This document shows, one piece after another, positions 1-7,281 of a stretch of 17,867 bases of DNA; position 1 is the stretch's first letter, and each line of letters begins with the position of its first letter. The notes below the pieces were generated by a model, which ran no database searches, had not been told where the DNA came from, and saw only the letters and a program-made list of their open reading frames with translations. Both the position numbers and the translations under genes were made by a program. Source of the DNA: Candidatus Bipolaricaulota bacterium (GTDB lineage Bacteria; Bipolaricaulota; Bipolaricaulia; UBA7950; UBA9294). The DNA lies in contig JAGGSM010000022.1 in the NCBI GenBank assembly GCA_021159105.1, positions 1 to 17,867 of the forward strand, read 5' to 3'.

Positions 1-533
1 ACACCGAGTACTGTCAGGGCCACGAGGAGGACTCTGTTCGAATCGTTCTTCGTCGTCGCTCCTTGTGTTGGGGGCGCATGGATCTTCCCATCCAGCACCG
101 AGAACAGCGCTACCATCGCCTCTTCAATGCGTCGGTGCACTACCAGATCGCTTATCCCTTCCTCCAGCTGGGCGGGCAACCCCGGGTGGGAACGAGCCAC
201 CTCATCCCCTCCCAGGATCTTTACCTGCCAGTCCTTTCCTCCTTTGAGAAATACGGCAAGGATCGTATTCCCCTTCGCGAGCCCCCATTCATCGAGTATC
301 GCATAGGCGTACCGATCGATGGTGTCGTAGGGGTTGTCCCAGGAGGCGAGGATGGTGATGTCGATTCCGTAACGCGCCTTGGCCGCTGATATGAGAGCGT
401 TGATTCTCTCTCGCCCGTGGCGATCGAGCACATTTCCATAGTCATTGAGTGCCCCGATGGGCAAGGGCAGGGCCTCAGCTGCCAGCGAGAATGTGGCCAT
501 CAACAGGCCCAGCCAGAGAAGAGGGCGTTTCAC
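1..533 (-). CDS. TPM-domain (Psb32/YgcG-like) secreted protein, partial
   Basis: The frame is open from a GTG at 531-533 to the left edge, about 177 residues, so the C-terminus is missing. The N-terminus is a signal peptide (KR, then a hydrophobic run to about residue 20, with AEA-LP at the likely cleavage site). Residues 30-150 resemble a TPM domain: a YGNVLDRHGRERINALI start, a YGIDITILA strand, then GNTILAVFLKGGKDWQVKILGG. A new hydrophobic stretch (RVLLVALTVLG) begins at the edge and probably starts a membrane anchor. TPM proteins are membrane-tethered and extracytoplasmic; some have been linked to phosphatase activity or photosystem repair, but the function here is unknown. The start lies 3 nt after the stop of the zinc-ribbon gene, so the two are probably cotranscribed. 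An ATG 11 codons in is possible but would remove much of the signal peptide. Confidence 0.75.
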   Translation of the reverse strand, partial: MKRPLLWLGLLMATFSLAAEALPLPIGALNDYGNVLDRHGRERINALISAAKARYGIDITILASWDNPYDTIDRYAYAILDEWGLAKGNTILAVFLKGGKDWQVKILGGDEVARSHPGLPAQLEEGISDLVVHRRIEEAMVALFSVLDGKIHAPPTQGATTKNDSNRVLLVALTVLG

Positions 534-536
534 GTT

Positions 537-1238
537 TTACTGAGCATAAAGGATGCGCGAGCAGTTCTCGCACGTCACGATCTCCATGCCGTCGCGCGCG
601 CGCTCGATCGTAGTCCCGCTCACCGTGAGCTTGCACCCAGCGCATGTTCCGTTCTCTATCGGAACGACAGGGTCGGCGAACCTCGCGTGCAGATGCTCAT
701 ACTGTTGTATCACATGGCGGGGAAGGGCAGCGACGATATCCTCACGCTTCTTCTCCCACTCCTTGATCTCCTGCTGCAGTTGACCAATGTGCTCATCGAT
801 CTTCCCGATCTCTGACTCAAGATCTACCTCGTAGGCGGCGAGCTTCTCCACTTCGCGCGCGTGCCGCTGCGTGGTCTCCTCGATCTCGTCCATCAGGTGC
901 AGTGCTTCATCCTCCATCTCCCCAATGCGAGCCTTCTGATTGCCGATCTTCGTGCGCAGGGCTTCCATCTCTTTGAAGCTAATGATGCCGTTGTCCAGCT
1001 GGTTCTGATACTCGCGGATCTGATCGTCGAGCTTGTCCACTTCCAGGTTCATCATGCGGCTGTTGTGCTTCAGTGTCTCTACGTGTTCTTGCAGTTTGTC
1101 CACGGTCGATCTCTCCAATTGGGCCTTGTGTCGCAGTTGCTCCTTCTGCGCCTCCAGGCCCTTGACACGCGAGGCGAGATCGCCCCGCATGTGATCAACC
1201 TCTTGCAGCTCTATCAGCTGCGTGATGGCATCGTTCAC
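537..1238 (-). CDS. Coiled-coil protein with C-terminal C4 zinc ribbon (COG1579/zf-RING_7)
   Basis: The protein has 233 residues. Residues 1-180 are heptad-like and rich in Glu, Lys, Gln and Leu, predicting a long antiparallel coiled coil. The C-terminus is a zinc ribbon with C199-x2-C202 and C223-x2-C226 (CAGCKLTVSG ... CENCSRILY). Length and architecture fit the widespread COG1579 family, which is proposed to bind nucleic acid, but its exact role is not settled. The GTG start at 1236-1238 is chosen because AAGGAGG precedes it by 5 nt. It is followed at once by the TPM gene and probably shares its transcript. A -10-like TATAGT lies upstream at 1275-1280. Confidence 0.9.
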   Translation of the reverse strand: MNDAITQLIELQEVDHMRGDLASRVKGLEAQKEQLRHKAQLERSTVDKLQEHVETLKHNSRMMNLEVDKLDDQIREYQNQLDNGIISFKEMEALRTKIGNQKARIGEMEDEALHLMDEIEETTQRHAREVEKLAAYEVDLESEIGKIDEHIGQLQQEIKEWEKKREDIVAALPRHVIQQYEHLHARFADPVVPIENGTCAGCKLTVSGTTIERARDGMEIVTCENCSRILYAQ

Positions 1239-1274
1239 GGATCCTCCTTATCACTTCGCTCTGTTCTCCAGTCG

Positions 1275-1303
1275 ACTATAAGAGGATGCTTCGCATCGCG
1301 CAA
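1275..1303 (-). promoter_or_regulatory. Possible promoter of the zinc-ribbon gene
   Basis: On the minus strand TTGCGC (1298-1303) and TATAGT (1275-1280) are separated by 17 nt. The -10 matches consensus at 5 of 6 positions and the -35 only at TTG. The element lies between the GNAT gene stop and the zinc-ribbon start. The spacer holds a small hairpin (GATGC-TTC-GCATC, 1285-1297) that could instead act on readthrough from upstream. Confidence 0.35.
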
Positions 1304-1304
1304 G

Positions 1305-2492
1305 TCATTTCCTCTTGATCGGCATCTCGTAGATGCGCCACGTCTTGTAGCGACGCCCCCCCATGAACTCCGATGCGCGCAGGATGAGGTCGTTGTCCTC
1401 AAGGAGCATCGATGGCTCACATGTCTTGTAGCCGCGCTTCAAGGCGTAGCCAAGCACCTCGTGGAAGAGAACAGCATCGACCCCAAGCCTGCGAAACTGC
1501 GGGCGGATCCCAAAGAACATGAGCCGCATGCGCGGAATGCGCCGGCGCGTGCGCAGCAAGCGCGCAATACGCACGGCATCTGCATCACGCCACCTGTTCC
1601 AGCGCGGGCGGAACGGGACATTCGGGTCGGGAAGCGCTCCCAGGACCGCAGCTAGCTCGCCCTCGACGTAGGCGAAGCGCAGCAGCCCGGGGTCGGCGAC
1701 GAGCTTCAAACTGGCGGCCATCGCCGCTGCCTCCGAGTCGGTGAGGGGGAGGAAGCCCCAGTTGTCCGCCCAGGCTTCGTTGTAGATCTTCACGATCTTG
1801 TCCACCTCGGAACGCGTCTTGGACAGATCGATCATCCTCGTCTCAATCCCCCTGCGCGCCCGCACGCCATCGGCAATCCTCTGCAGACGCTCGTCTGGCT
1901 CATCGCTGATATCGATGATGTAGGCGTAGTAGTCCTTCGCCTTGGAGAGCCCATACCTCTCGAGGAACTCACCGTAGTAGGGAGGGTTGTGCGTTAGCTC
2001 CACGGTCGGCGGCGTATCGAACCCATCCACCAGGACCGCCTGTTGCGATTCGTGCGTCGCAGTAGAGTATCCCCCTGGGCCGCGCATGATCTCCATCCCC
2101 TTCCCTTCGAGCCACTCACGTGCGCTGTCAAGAAGAGCGCGGGCAACATCATAGTCCTCAACCGTGTCGAAGAACCCAAAGAAGCCGATTCTCGCACTGT
2201 AGTACTCGTTGAAGCGATGGTTCACCGCCGCCGATATTCTCCCCATGAGCCTGTCGCCATCACGCGCGATGAAGTGGGTCACCTCAGCGCTACGATGATA
2301 AGGGTGCGATGGGGTGAGGAGTCCGGTGATCCGCAGCAGGCGGTTTCCCAGCATATCCGCGCGCAGCGGAGGGGCCCAGTTTGGATCACCCCTGTTGATA
2401 TGCCACGGAACGGCCACGAACTGACGCAGCCGCCGATCACCCAGGGGGAGCTCTTCGATCGATATAGTCCTCGCTTCCTCGCCATCTCTCAT
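1305..2492 (-). CDS. GNAT-fold acetyltransferase-like protein (YghO-like)
   Basis: The protein has 395 residues. The C-terminal part carries a GNAT-type acetyl-CoA-binding motif, FFGIRPQFRRLGVDAVLFHEV (about 326-346), and ends with GGRRYKTWRIYEMPI. The N-terminal half (HPYHRSAEVTHFIARDGDRLMGRISA, then RIGFFGFFD) looks like a second GNAT-related unit, as in YghO-like proteins. No substrate can be read from the sequence. The frame stays open upstream to 2732, but that would overlap the divergent pseudouridine synthase gene, so the start is placed at the ATG at 2490-2492. No good Shine-Dalgarno is present. A -10-like CATAAT lies 6 nt before this ATG, so the mRNA may be leaderless. 66 nt separate it from the zinc-ribbon gene. 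Confidence 0.75.
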   Translation of the reverse strand: MRDGEEARTISIEELPLGDRRLRQFVAVPWHINRGDPNWAPPLRADMLGNRLLRITGLLTPSHPYHRSAEVTHFIARDGDRLMGRISAAVNHRFNEYYSARIGFFGFFDTVEDYDVARALLDSAREWLEGKGMEIMRGPGGYSTATHESQQAVLVDGFDTPPTVELTHNPPYYGEFLERYGLSKAKDYYAYIIDISDEPDERLQRIADGVRARRGIETRMIDLSKTRSEVDKIVKIYNEAWADNWGFLPLTDSEAAAMAASLKLVADPGLLRFAYVEGELAAVLGALPDPNVPFRPRWNRWRDADAVRIARLLRTRRRIPRMRLMFFGIRPQFRRLGVDAVLFHEVLGYALKRGYKTCEPSMLLEDNDLILRASEFMGGRRYKTWRIYEMPIKRK

Positions 2493-2498
2493 GCTCTC

Positions 2499-2504
2499 AT
2501 TATG
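2499..2504 (-). promoter_or_regulatory. -10-like element of the GNAT gene (leaderless type)
   Basis: CATAAT on the minus strand ends 6 nt before the proposed ATG at 2492. The -35 region (TTTTAT at 17-nt spacing) is poor. The call rests on the -10 match and on the absence of a ribosome binding site. Confidence 0.35.
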
Positions 2505-2582
2505 CACAACGCACAGCGAAAATAAAACACGCATGCAGCGCGTGTTGATCTTTTGCCCCATTTGCGTTATCTCATAGGCACG

Positions 2583-3374
2583 ATGAACAACAAAGCTGTA
2601 GAGACGAAGCTGTGGCGGATCGTGCAGGAAAGAAGCGGCGTGTCCAGGCGCAAGGCGCAGGATCTCATCGCCAGGGGCGAGGTGGACGTGAACAAAGTGA
2701 CGATACGCGACCCGTTTGCACCGGTGCTTCAAGGGAGCGTGTCATCACTCCACCTGCGCGGGCAACCGCTATCTCTTGAGGCGCCACAGCCGCGCGTCTA
2801 CCGTCACAACAAGCAGGCGGGGGTCCTGTGTAGTCACGATGATCCCCACTGCGGCAACACGCTCGGGCGCATCCTGCGAAGCGAAGGCTTCATCGGCTAC
2901 ACGTGGGCGGGGAGGCTCGATCAAGACGCCGAAGGCCTGGTGCTGATCACAAACGACGGAGGAATCGTACAGCGCCTGACCCACCCAAGCTACAGCGTGC
3001 GCAAGGTGTACCACGTCTGGCTCGCCCGCTTTCCAAACGCACAGGAGGCGCGAAAGATCTACGCGGAGATGAAACGGGGAATTAGGGACGACAACCAACT
3101 GCTGCGCGTGATCAGAGCGGAGACGTCGGGGCGGCCGCCTCACGCTGTAATCACCATCGCTGAAGGGCGGAAGCACGAGGTGAAGCGGCTGTTCGCGCAC
3201 TTCAGGTTAGAGGTTGTCCGCCTGCGGCGCGTCTCGCTCGGCCCGGTGGCGCTCGGCAATCTAAAACCGGGTGGAATCGCCCGCCTGGATAGGACCGAGA
3301 TGGAAGTACTGAACAGATTTATCAGTGACCTATCCCCAACTCCCGGTGGTGCGAGGCGAAGCGCTGGCCTATAA
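2583..3374 (+). CDS. Pseudouridine synthase, RsuA/RluB/E/F family
   Basis: The protein has 263 residues and isomerises specific uridines in rRNA. Residues 1-70 form an S4 RNA-binding domain (SGVSRRKAQDLIARGEVDVN). The catalytic domain contains GRLDQDAEGLVLITNDG, with D113 as the catalytic Asp, followed by RKVYHVWL and the C-terminal GRKHEVKRLF and VRLRRVSLGPV motifs of the family. The S4 domain and short GRLD-type motif favour the RsuA/RluB branch, but the target (16S or 23S) cannot be decided here. The frame is open 10 codons further upstream to a TTG at 2553; the ATG at 2583 is preferred because it begins a normal S4 domain. The stop precedes the nadE start by 8 nt, suggesting one transcription unit. 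Confidence 0.92.
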   Translation: MNNKAVETKLWRIVQERSGVSRRKAQDLIARGEVDVNKVTIRDPFAPVLQGSVSSLHLRGQPLSLEAPQPRVYRHNKQAGVLCSHDDPHCGNTLGRILRSEGFIGYTWAGRLDQDAEGLVLITNDGGIVQRLTHPSYSVRKVYHVWLARFPNAQEARKIYAEMKRGIRDDNQLLRVIRAETSGRPPHAVITIAEGRKHEVKRLFAHFRLEVVRLRRVSLGPVALGNLKPGGIARLDRTEMEVLNRFISDLSPTPGGARRSAGL

Positions 3375-3375
3375 T
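3370..3375 (+). promoter_or_regulatory. -10-like TATAAT just before nadE
   Basis: A perfect TATAAT overlaps the stop codon of the pseudouridine synthase gene and ends 7 nt before the nadE ATG. No -35 is visible at 16-18 nt, and no Shine-Dalgarno precedes nadE. It may be a leaderless promoter or chance. Confidence 0.35.
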
Positions 3376-3382
3376 CACCTTC

Positions 3383-5008
3383 ATGCGCCTGGCACTTGCA
3401 CAGATCGATCCGACAGTCGGAGCGATCGACGATAACCTAAGCCTCATCCTGTCCTACATCGAGCGGGCGAGGAGGTCGAAGTGCGATCTTGTCGTCTTCC
3501 CGGAGTTAGCTGTCTGTGGATATTCCCCACTCGACCTGTTCTGGCAGAGCGGTTTCGTCGACAGGATGCAGGAGGCACAGGAGGAGATTCGCAAGGCATC
3601 CGATGGAATCGGGGTGATCGTCGGCGGCATCACGTCCAAGCGTCACCATGACGGAGGGAACACCTCCGATCCATCCTCGGTCTCAGATGGGGCGGGAACA
3701 GACCTGTTCAACTGTGCCCTGTTCTTCGCGGATGGGTCGCTCGTCGCGAGCATCCCCAAGCTGAATCTGCCGACATTCGATGTGTACAGCGAGAAGAGGT
3801 ACTTCACCCCGGGGCCAGGTGCGCAGGTGTTCACATTTCGCGGCAAGTCAATTGGGATCAACGTGTGCGAGGATCTATGGGCCGACGATGGACCGACCGA
3901 CGCTCAGGCCAGCCTGGGAGCGGAGTGGATCATCAATATATCGGCATCCCCCTTTTTCATCGGTAAGGGGGAGATAAGGCACGCGCTCGCCTCCCGTCGA
4001 GCGCGTGAGAACGGGATCAGTCTCTTCTACGCGAACCTCGTCGGTGGGCAAGACGGTGTTATTTTCGATGGCGGCAGTTTCGTCACCTCACCCAGCGGCG
4101 ACCTCCTCTATCAGGCGCCGTACTTCGTCGAAGGGCTGTTCATCATGGACACGGATCGAGCTGAGGCCATCGAGCCTAAGCAGCAGGACGCGATCGCAGC
4201 GGCGCGAGGGGCGATCGTCCTTGGAATCAGGGACTACCTGAGGAAGAACGGCTTCTCACAGGTGATCATCGGGATCTCCGGCGGGATCGATTCCGCGCTC
4301 GTTGCCGCCCTCGCCGTGGAAGCATTGGGAAGCGATGCGGTGAGCGGCGTCTTCCTGCCGAGCGCGATCAGCTCTGAGGAGAGCCGCGATGACGCGCATC
4401 AACTGGCCAAGAACCTCGCGATCAAACTGGTCGATGTGCCGATAGCTGATCTCGTGGCCGCTTCTCAAGCAGCCATCGAAGGGGGAGTCTCAGGGCTCGC
4501 CGCTGAGAACCTGCAAGCTCGGATCCGCGGAATGCTCCTCATGGCGCTGGCCAATCAGAAGAATGCGCTGATCCTGACCACTGGGAACAAATCAGAGGTT
4601 GCTGTGGGGTACAACACATTGTACGGAGACACGGTCGGTGCGCTCGCGCCGATCGCCGATCTGTACAAGACGCAGGTGTGGGAGATGGCACGGGGGATGG
4701 ACAGCATAATACCGCAGCGGATCATCGACAAACCGCCGACCGCGGAACTGAGACCGGATCAGAAGGATGAGGATGACCTGCCTCCGTATGAAATCCTCGA
4801 CGCCATCTTGAAGGAGCTGATCGAGGAGAACGCGTCGCGCGATGACCTGATCGCGCACGGGTTCCCAAAGTTGACAGTCGCCGATGTGCTCTCCCGCTAC
4901 TACAGAAGCGAGTACAAACGCGGGCAGCTCCCCCCAGTGATCAAGGTATCACCAAAGGCATTCGGGATCGGGAGGAGAGTGCCGATCACGCATCGTTATC
5001 GAAGCTAG
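3383..5008 (+). CDS. nadE: Glutamine-dependent NAD+ synthetase
   Basis: The 541-residue protein catalyses the last step of NAD+ synthesis, amidating deamido-NAD+ with ammonia taken from glutamine. The N-terminal nitrilase-type glutaminase domain (1-265) shows the full catalytic triad: E41 in FPELAVCGY, K126 in IPKLNLPTF and C162 in INVCEDLW. The C-terminal synthetase domain (about 275-541) has the ATP-binding PP-loop SGGIDS (299-304), TTGNKSEVAVGY, and KPPTAELRPDQKDEDDLPPY. Length is normal for the two-domain form. It starts 8 nt after the pseudouridine synthase gene, with no clear ribosome binding site. A terminator-like hairpin downstream belongs to the converging hsp20 gene. Confidence 0.97.
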   Translation: MRLALAQIDPTVGAIDDNLSLILSYIERARRSKCDLVVFPELAVCGYSPLDLFWQSGFVDRMQEAQEEIRKASDGIGVIVGGITSKRHHDGGNTSDPSSVSDGAGTDLFNCALFFADGSLVASIPKLNLPTFDVYSEKRYFTPGPGAQVFTFRGKSIGINVCEDLWADDGPTDAQASLGAEWIINISASPFFIGKGEIRHALASRRARENGISLFYANLVGGQDGVIFDGGSFVTSPSGDLLYQAPYFVEGLFIMDTDRAEAIEPKQQDAIAAARGAIVLGIRDYLRKNGFSQVIIGISGGIDSALVAALAVEALGSDAVSGVFLPSAISSEESRDDAHQLAKNLAIKLVDVPIADLVAASQAAIEGGVSGLAAENLQARIRGMLLMALANQKNALILTTGNKSEVAVGYNTLYGDTVGALAPIADLYKTQVWEMARGMDSIIPQRIIDKPPTAELRPDQKDEDDLPPYEILDAILKELIEENASRDDLIAHGFPKLTVADVLSRYYRSEYKRGQLPPVIKVSPKAFGIGRRVPITHRYRS

Positions 5009-5059
5009 CAAGTCCAAAGGGCACTGAGACAAGAAAAGAGTCATGCGTCACAAGAAAGG

Positions 5060-5088
5060 AAAAACGGCCCCGGCGGAGCCGAGGCCGT
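5060..5088 (-). terminator. Rho-independent terminator of hsp20
   Basis: The stem pairs ACGGCC (5064-5069) with GGCCGT (5083-5088) and CGGC (5071-5074) with GCCG (5078-5081), with one C-A mismatch and a GGA loop. Read on the minus strand it is followed by five T residues and a pyrimidine-rich run, 20 nt after the hsp20 stop. There is no T-run on the plus strand, so its use for nadE is doubtful. Confidence 0.75.
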
Positions 5089-5108
5089 GAATGGCCGTTA
5101 CCTGACAA

Positions 5109-5561
5109 CTACTTGACCTTGATCTCGATCGGCTGTTCTTTCTCCTTGATCGATTCCTTGAGAGGAATGGTCACCTTCAGGATACCATCCTTGAACGTGG
5201 CTTCGATCGATTTCTTGTCAGCAATGTCAGCGGGAAGCGGGAACGTCCGCTGGAAGCTTCCGTACCGCCGCCCCATCCGGAAGTAATTCTCTTCCTTCAC
5301 CTCTTCGTTGCGCTTCATCTCACCCGAGATGGAGAGGGTATCCTTTTCGACCTTGATCGAAACGTCTTCCTTCTTTGCACCAGGAAGCTCGGTCTCGATG
5401 ACCAGCTTGTTGTCCTTCTCGTAGATATCGCTGCGCCCGAAGCTCGGGGCGACGTCCAACCCGACATTGCTGAAGTCCTTGAAGAAGTCATCGAAGACTC
5501 TTGATAGCCCTGTCCCGAGGAGCAATGGCTCCGTCCACACACTTGGAAGTCTAGTTGCCAT
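5109..5561 (-). CDS. Small heat-shock protein, Hsp20/alpha-crystallin family
   Basis: The 150-residue protein is an ATP-independent holdase chaperone of the cytoplasm. It has a short N-terminal arm, an alpha-crystallin domain from about 42 to 137 (SDIYEKDNKLVIETELPGAKKEDVSIKVE, then GRRYGSFQRTFPLP, and the signature FKDGILKVTIP) and a C-terminal IEI motif in QPIEIKVK for oligomer contacts. GGGAGG lies 8 nt before the ATG at 5559-5561 but only 2 nt before the ATG at 5565-5567, so the internal ATG (MATRLPS) is chosen. It has its own strong promoter with a CIRCE-like operator and a terminator, so it is a monocistronic heat-shock unit. Confidence 0.95.
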   Translation of the reverse strand: MATRLPSVWTEPLLLGTGLSRVFDDFFKDFSNVGLDVAPSFGRSDIYEKDNKLVIETELPGAKKEDVSIKVEKDTLSISGEMKRNEEVKEENYFRMGRRYGSFQRTFPLPADIADKKSIEATFKDGILKVTIPLKESIKEKEQPIEIKVK

Positions 5562-5587
5562 AGTCATTACCTCCCTTTGTTTTATTA

Positions 5588-5614
5588 TTAGCAGTTCAAC
5601 TCCTTGACTGCCAT
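5588..5614. promoter_or_regulatory. Second, degenerate CIRCE-like half-palindrome
   Basis: TTAGCAGTT-N9-GACTGCCAT repeats the 9-9-9 layout of the neighbouring operator. The left arm is intact and the right arm has decayed at its last three bases. It overlaps that operator by one base and lies in the hsp20 5' leader, downstream of the -10. It may be a weaker auxiliary repressor site. Confidence 0.5.
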
Positions 5615-5640
5615 TAGCAGTATAGCACATCGACTGCTAA
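5614..5640. promoter_or_regulatory. CIRCE-like HrcA operator
   Basis: TTAGCAGTA-N9-GACTGCTAA. The CIRCE consensus is TTAGCACTC-N9-GAGTGCTAA; here the length (27 bp), the 9-bp spacer and the outer TTAGCA/TGCTAA are kept, and the inner bases differ but stay complementary (8 of 9 paired). It covers the -10 and most of the spacer of the hsp20 promoter and abuts the yidD -35. HrcA control is inferred; no hrcA gene lies in the window. Confidence 0.75.
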
Positions 5641-5647
5641 TTGTCAA
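5619..5647 (-). promoter_or_regulatory. hsp20 promoter
   Basis: TTGACA (5642-5647), a 17-nt spacer and TATACT (5619-5624) on the minus strand form a near-perfect sigma-70-type promoter. The CIRCE-like palindrome occupies the spacer and -10, so repressor binding would block RNA polymerase directly. Confidence 0.85.
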
Positions 5648-5669
5648 GAGGGAGGCGTGGTGTTATACT
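5641..5669 (+). promoter_or_regulatory. yidD promoter, leaderless type
   Basis: TTGTCA (5641-5646), a 17-nt spacer and TATACT (5664-5669) on the plus strand. The -10 ends 6 nt before the yidD ATG, so transcription would start at or next to the A of ATG. Its -35 overlaps the hsp20 -35 on the other strand, so polymerase can occupy only one of the two at a time. Confidence 0.75.
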
Positions 5670-5675
5670 GCAGGC

Positions 5676-5888
5676 ATGGTAAAGAAGATACTCGTGGGCG
5701 CGATCACAATATATCAGCGGTTCATCTCTCCCCTGTTCCCGCCGCGCTGCCGTTTCTATCCGACTTGTTCCCAATATGGCAAGGAAGCGATCACCAAGTA
5801 CGGCGCCATCAAAGGGGGATACCTGGCAATCCGCCGGGTGTTGCGCTGCAACCAGTTCCACCCCGGTGGTTTCGACCCGGTTCCCTAG
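5676..5888 (+). CDS. yidD: Membrane protein insertion efficiency factor YidD
   Basis: The 70-residue protein has the family hallmarks in order: YQRFISPLFPPRCRFYPTCSQY (13-34), YGAIKGGYLAIRRVLRC (42-58) and HPGGFDPVP at the end. YidD is a small, amphipathic, membrane-associated protein that assists YidC-dependent insertion of inner-membrane proteins. It usually sits in an rpmH-rnpA-yidD-yidC cluster, so here it is detached from its normal context. The frame is open upstream to 5604, but the family N-terminus starts at the ATG at 5676, and the -10 TATACT just before it makes this start compelling. No Shine-Dalgarno is present. The rsmI gene follows after 47 nt. Confidence 0.95.
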   Translation: MVKKILVGAITIYQRFISPLFPPRCRFYPTCSQYGKEAITKYGAIKGGYLAIRRVLRCNQFHPGGFDPVP

Positions 5889-5935
5889 CGGCTGAAGCGC
5901 ACCACACATGCTCTACCCGCTGGAGGTGACGATCC

Positions 5936-6766
5936 GTGGCAGGTACTCTCTATGTAGTCTCAACACCGATCGGAAATCTCTCCGATATCACCCTGCGCGC
6001 GATAGAGACGCTGCGCACCGTCGATCAGATTGTCGCTGAGGACACACGAAATACGAACCGCATCCTCGATCGCTACAATATATCAACCCGGTTTGCGGAG
6101 AGCTACTACCAGGGAGTGGAGCGTGAGAGGACCCCTCATCTGCTGCGGCTCCTCGAACAGGGGAAGAACCTGGCGCTGGTGAGCGATGCCGGAACCCCAT
6201 TGATAAGCGATCCCGGTTACCCACTCGTCCGGGAAGCGCTGGAGCGTGGAATTCCGGTCGTTCCGATACCCGGCCCCACCGCCCTCATCGCTGCGCTGAC
6301 CGGATCAGGGCTCCCTGCGGATCATTTCGCCTTCGATGGCGCCCTCCCGCGTAAGAGTGGGGAGCGAGAGGCGTACCTCAGGAGCATCTCGCGGGAGGCG
6401 CGTACGGTCATCGTCCACTCCTCACCGCACCGCCTGTTCTCCGATCTGGAGGCGATCGCCACGATCCTCCCGGAGCGCGAGGTCGTCCTTGCCCGTGAGC
6501 TGACGAAGGTGCACGAGGAGTTCCTCCGCGGCACAGCTCAGCAGGTACTGGACAGGCTTCGAACCCGGGGCGAGGCTAAGGGGGAGTGTATCCTGCTCTT
6601 GGCCGGGGCCGACGTAGCAGAGGAGAGTGCCAATCGCGAACTTGCTCAGCAGCTTGCAGAGTTACTGATGAGGGAAGGGATCTCCGGGAAGGCCGGACTG
6701 CGTATCCTGATGCTGGCGACAGGGATGAGGCGAAACGAGGCCTATCCCCTGCTGCACAGCCCCTAG
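5936..6766 (+). CDS. rsmI: 16S rRNA (cytidine-1402-2'-O)-methyltransferase
   Basis: The 276-residue protein is a tetrapyrrole-methylase-fold (SAM-dependent) enzyme that 2'-O-methylates C1402 in the ribosomal P site. Family motifs in order: LYVVSTPIGNLSDIT (5-19), AEDTRNTNRIL (34-44), LALVSDAGTPLISDPGYPLV (79-98), IPGPTALIAALTGSGLP (111-127) and a C-terminal region with GECILLLAG. The start is the GTG at 5936, placed by the strong GGAGGTGA 7 nt upstream. It is probably cotranscribed with yidD. Its stop shares the palindrome CTAG (6763-6766) with the stop of the converging YkuK gene, so the two coding regions overlap by 4 nt with no room for a terminator between them. Confidence 0.95.
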   Translation: MAGTLYVVSTPIGNLSDITLRAIETLRTVDQIVAEDTRNTNRILDRYNISTRFAESYYQGVERERTPHLLRLLEQGKNLALVSDAGTPLISDPGYPLVREALERGIPVVPIPGPTALIAALTGSGLPADHFAFDGALPRKSGEREAYLRSISREARTVIVHSSPHRLFSDLEAIATILPEREVVLARELTKVHEEFLRGTAQQVLDRLRTRGEAKGECILLLAGADVAEESANRELAQQLAELLMREGISGKAGLRILMLATGMRRNEAYPLLHSP

Positions 6767-7242
6767 GTGTACTTGTCGGCGACGGAAGAGGCGGCGTAGG
6801 CCTCCGGCTTTATGCGGACAGCGAACCCGCTTCCGATGATCATTCCAACGACCTCATCGATCATCTCTTTCGTCGGGCCGTTCTCACCGATGTCTACGTG
6901 TATCTCCAGGTTGAAAGTCAGAAGGGAGAAGTTGGCCAGTCCCTTGAGAAGGCGCTGCGCCAGTTCGAAGGACAGCCACGCTTCCCGCCAGATGCGCTGC
7001 CGAAGGGAGAAAGTCTTCTTCTCCCTCTTTCGCGCCCAGTAGTAACGTCCACCCTTCCCCACCTTATGCACGACAATGGCGCTAACATAATCCACATGAT
7101 TTCCGCTGACAGAGGAGTCGGTTCCCACAAGAAGCTCGTAGCGCGCCTTGGGATCTGCGTGCATTCCATCAACTATCGCCTGCACCATCTCATCAAACGA
7201 CAGCCCCCCAGCGTGGGGGTTGTAGAACTTCTCATCGATCAT
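6763..7242 (-). CDS. YkuK-like protein (DUF458, RNase H-like fold)
   Basis: The 159-residue protein matches the YkuK/DUF458 family along its whole length: FYNPHAGGLSFDEMV at the N-terminus, YELLVGTDSS (35-44) as the first acidic RNase H-like strand, REAWLSFELA (86-95), EIHVDIGENGPTKEMIDEVVGMI (113-135) and AYAASSVADKYT at the end. D42 and D117 are candidate metal ligands by analogy with the fold. No function is established for the family; its fold suggests nucleic-acid processing. It follows the histidine kinase gene by 35 nt on the same strand but appears to have its own promoter, whose -35 overlaps the kinase stop codon. No clear Shine-Dalgarno precedes the ATG. Confidence 0.88.
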   Translation of the reverse strand: MIDEKFYNPHAGGLSFDEMVQAIVDGMHADPKARYELLVGTDSSVSGNHVDYVSAIVVHKVGKGGRYYWARKREKKTFSLRQRIWREAWLSFELAQRLLKGLANFSLLTFNLEIHVDIGENGPTKEMIDEVVGMIIGSGFAVRIKPEAYAASSVADKYT

Positions 7243-7251
7243 CGTAACTTT

Positions 7252-7281
7252 ATCCTACACCCTGGCGAGAGGCCATGTCAA
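7252..7281 (-). promoter_or_regulatory. Promoter of the YkuK gene
   Basis: TTGACA (7276-7281), an 18-nt spacer and TAGGAT (7252-7257) on the minus strand. The -10 ends 9 nt before the ATG at 7242, leaving a 5' leader of about 2-3 nt. The -35 overlaps the stop codon of the kinase gene. Confidence 0.6.

Noticed and set aside
2493..2732. 80-codon N-terminal extension of the GNAT-like gene.
   Set aside because: It would overlap the pseudouridine synthase coding region on the other strand, and the extra residues look like translated antisense rather than protein.
5562..5630. Longer start for hsp20.
   Set aside because: It would cover its own promoter -10 and operator; the ATG at 5559-5561 has the properly spaced Shine-Dalgarno.
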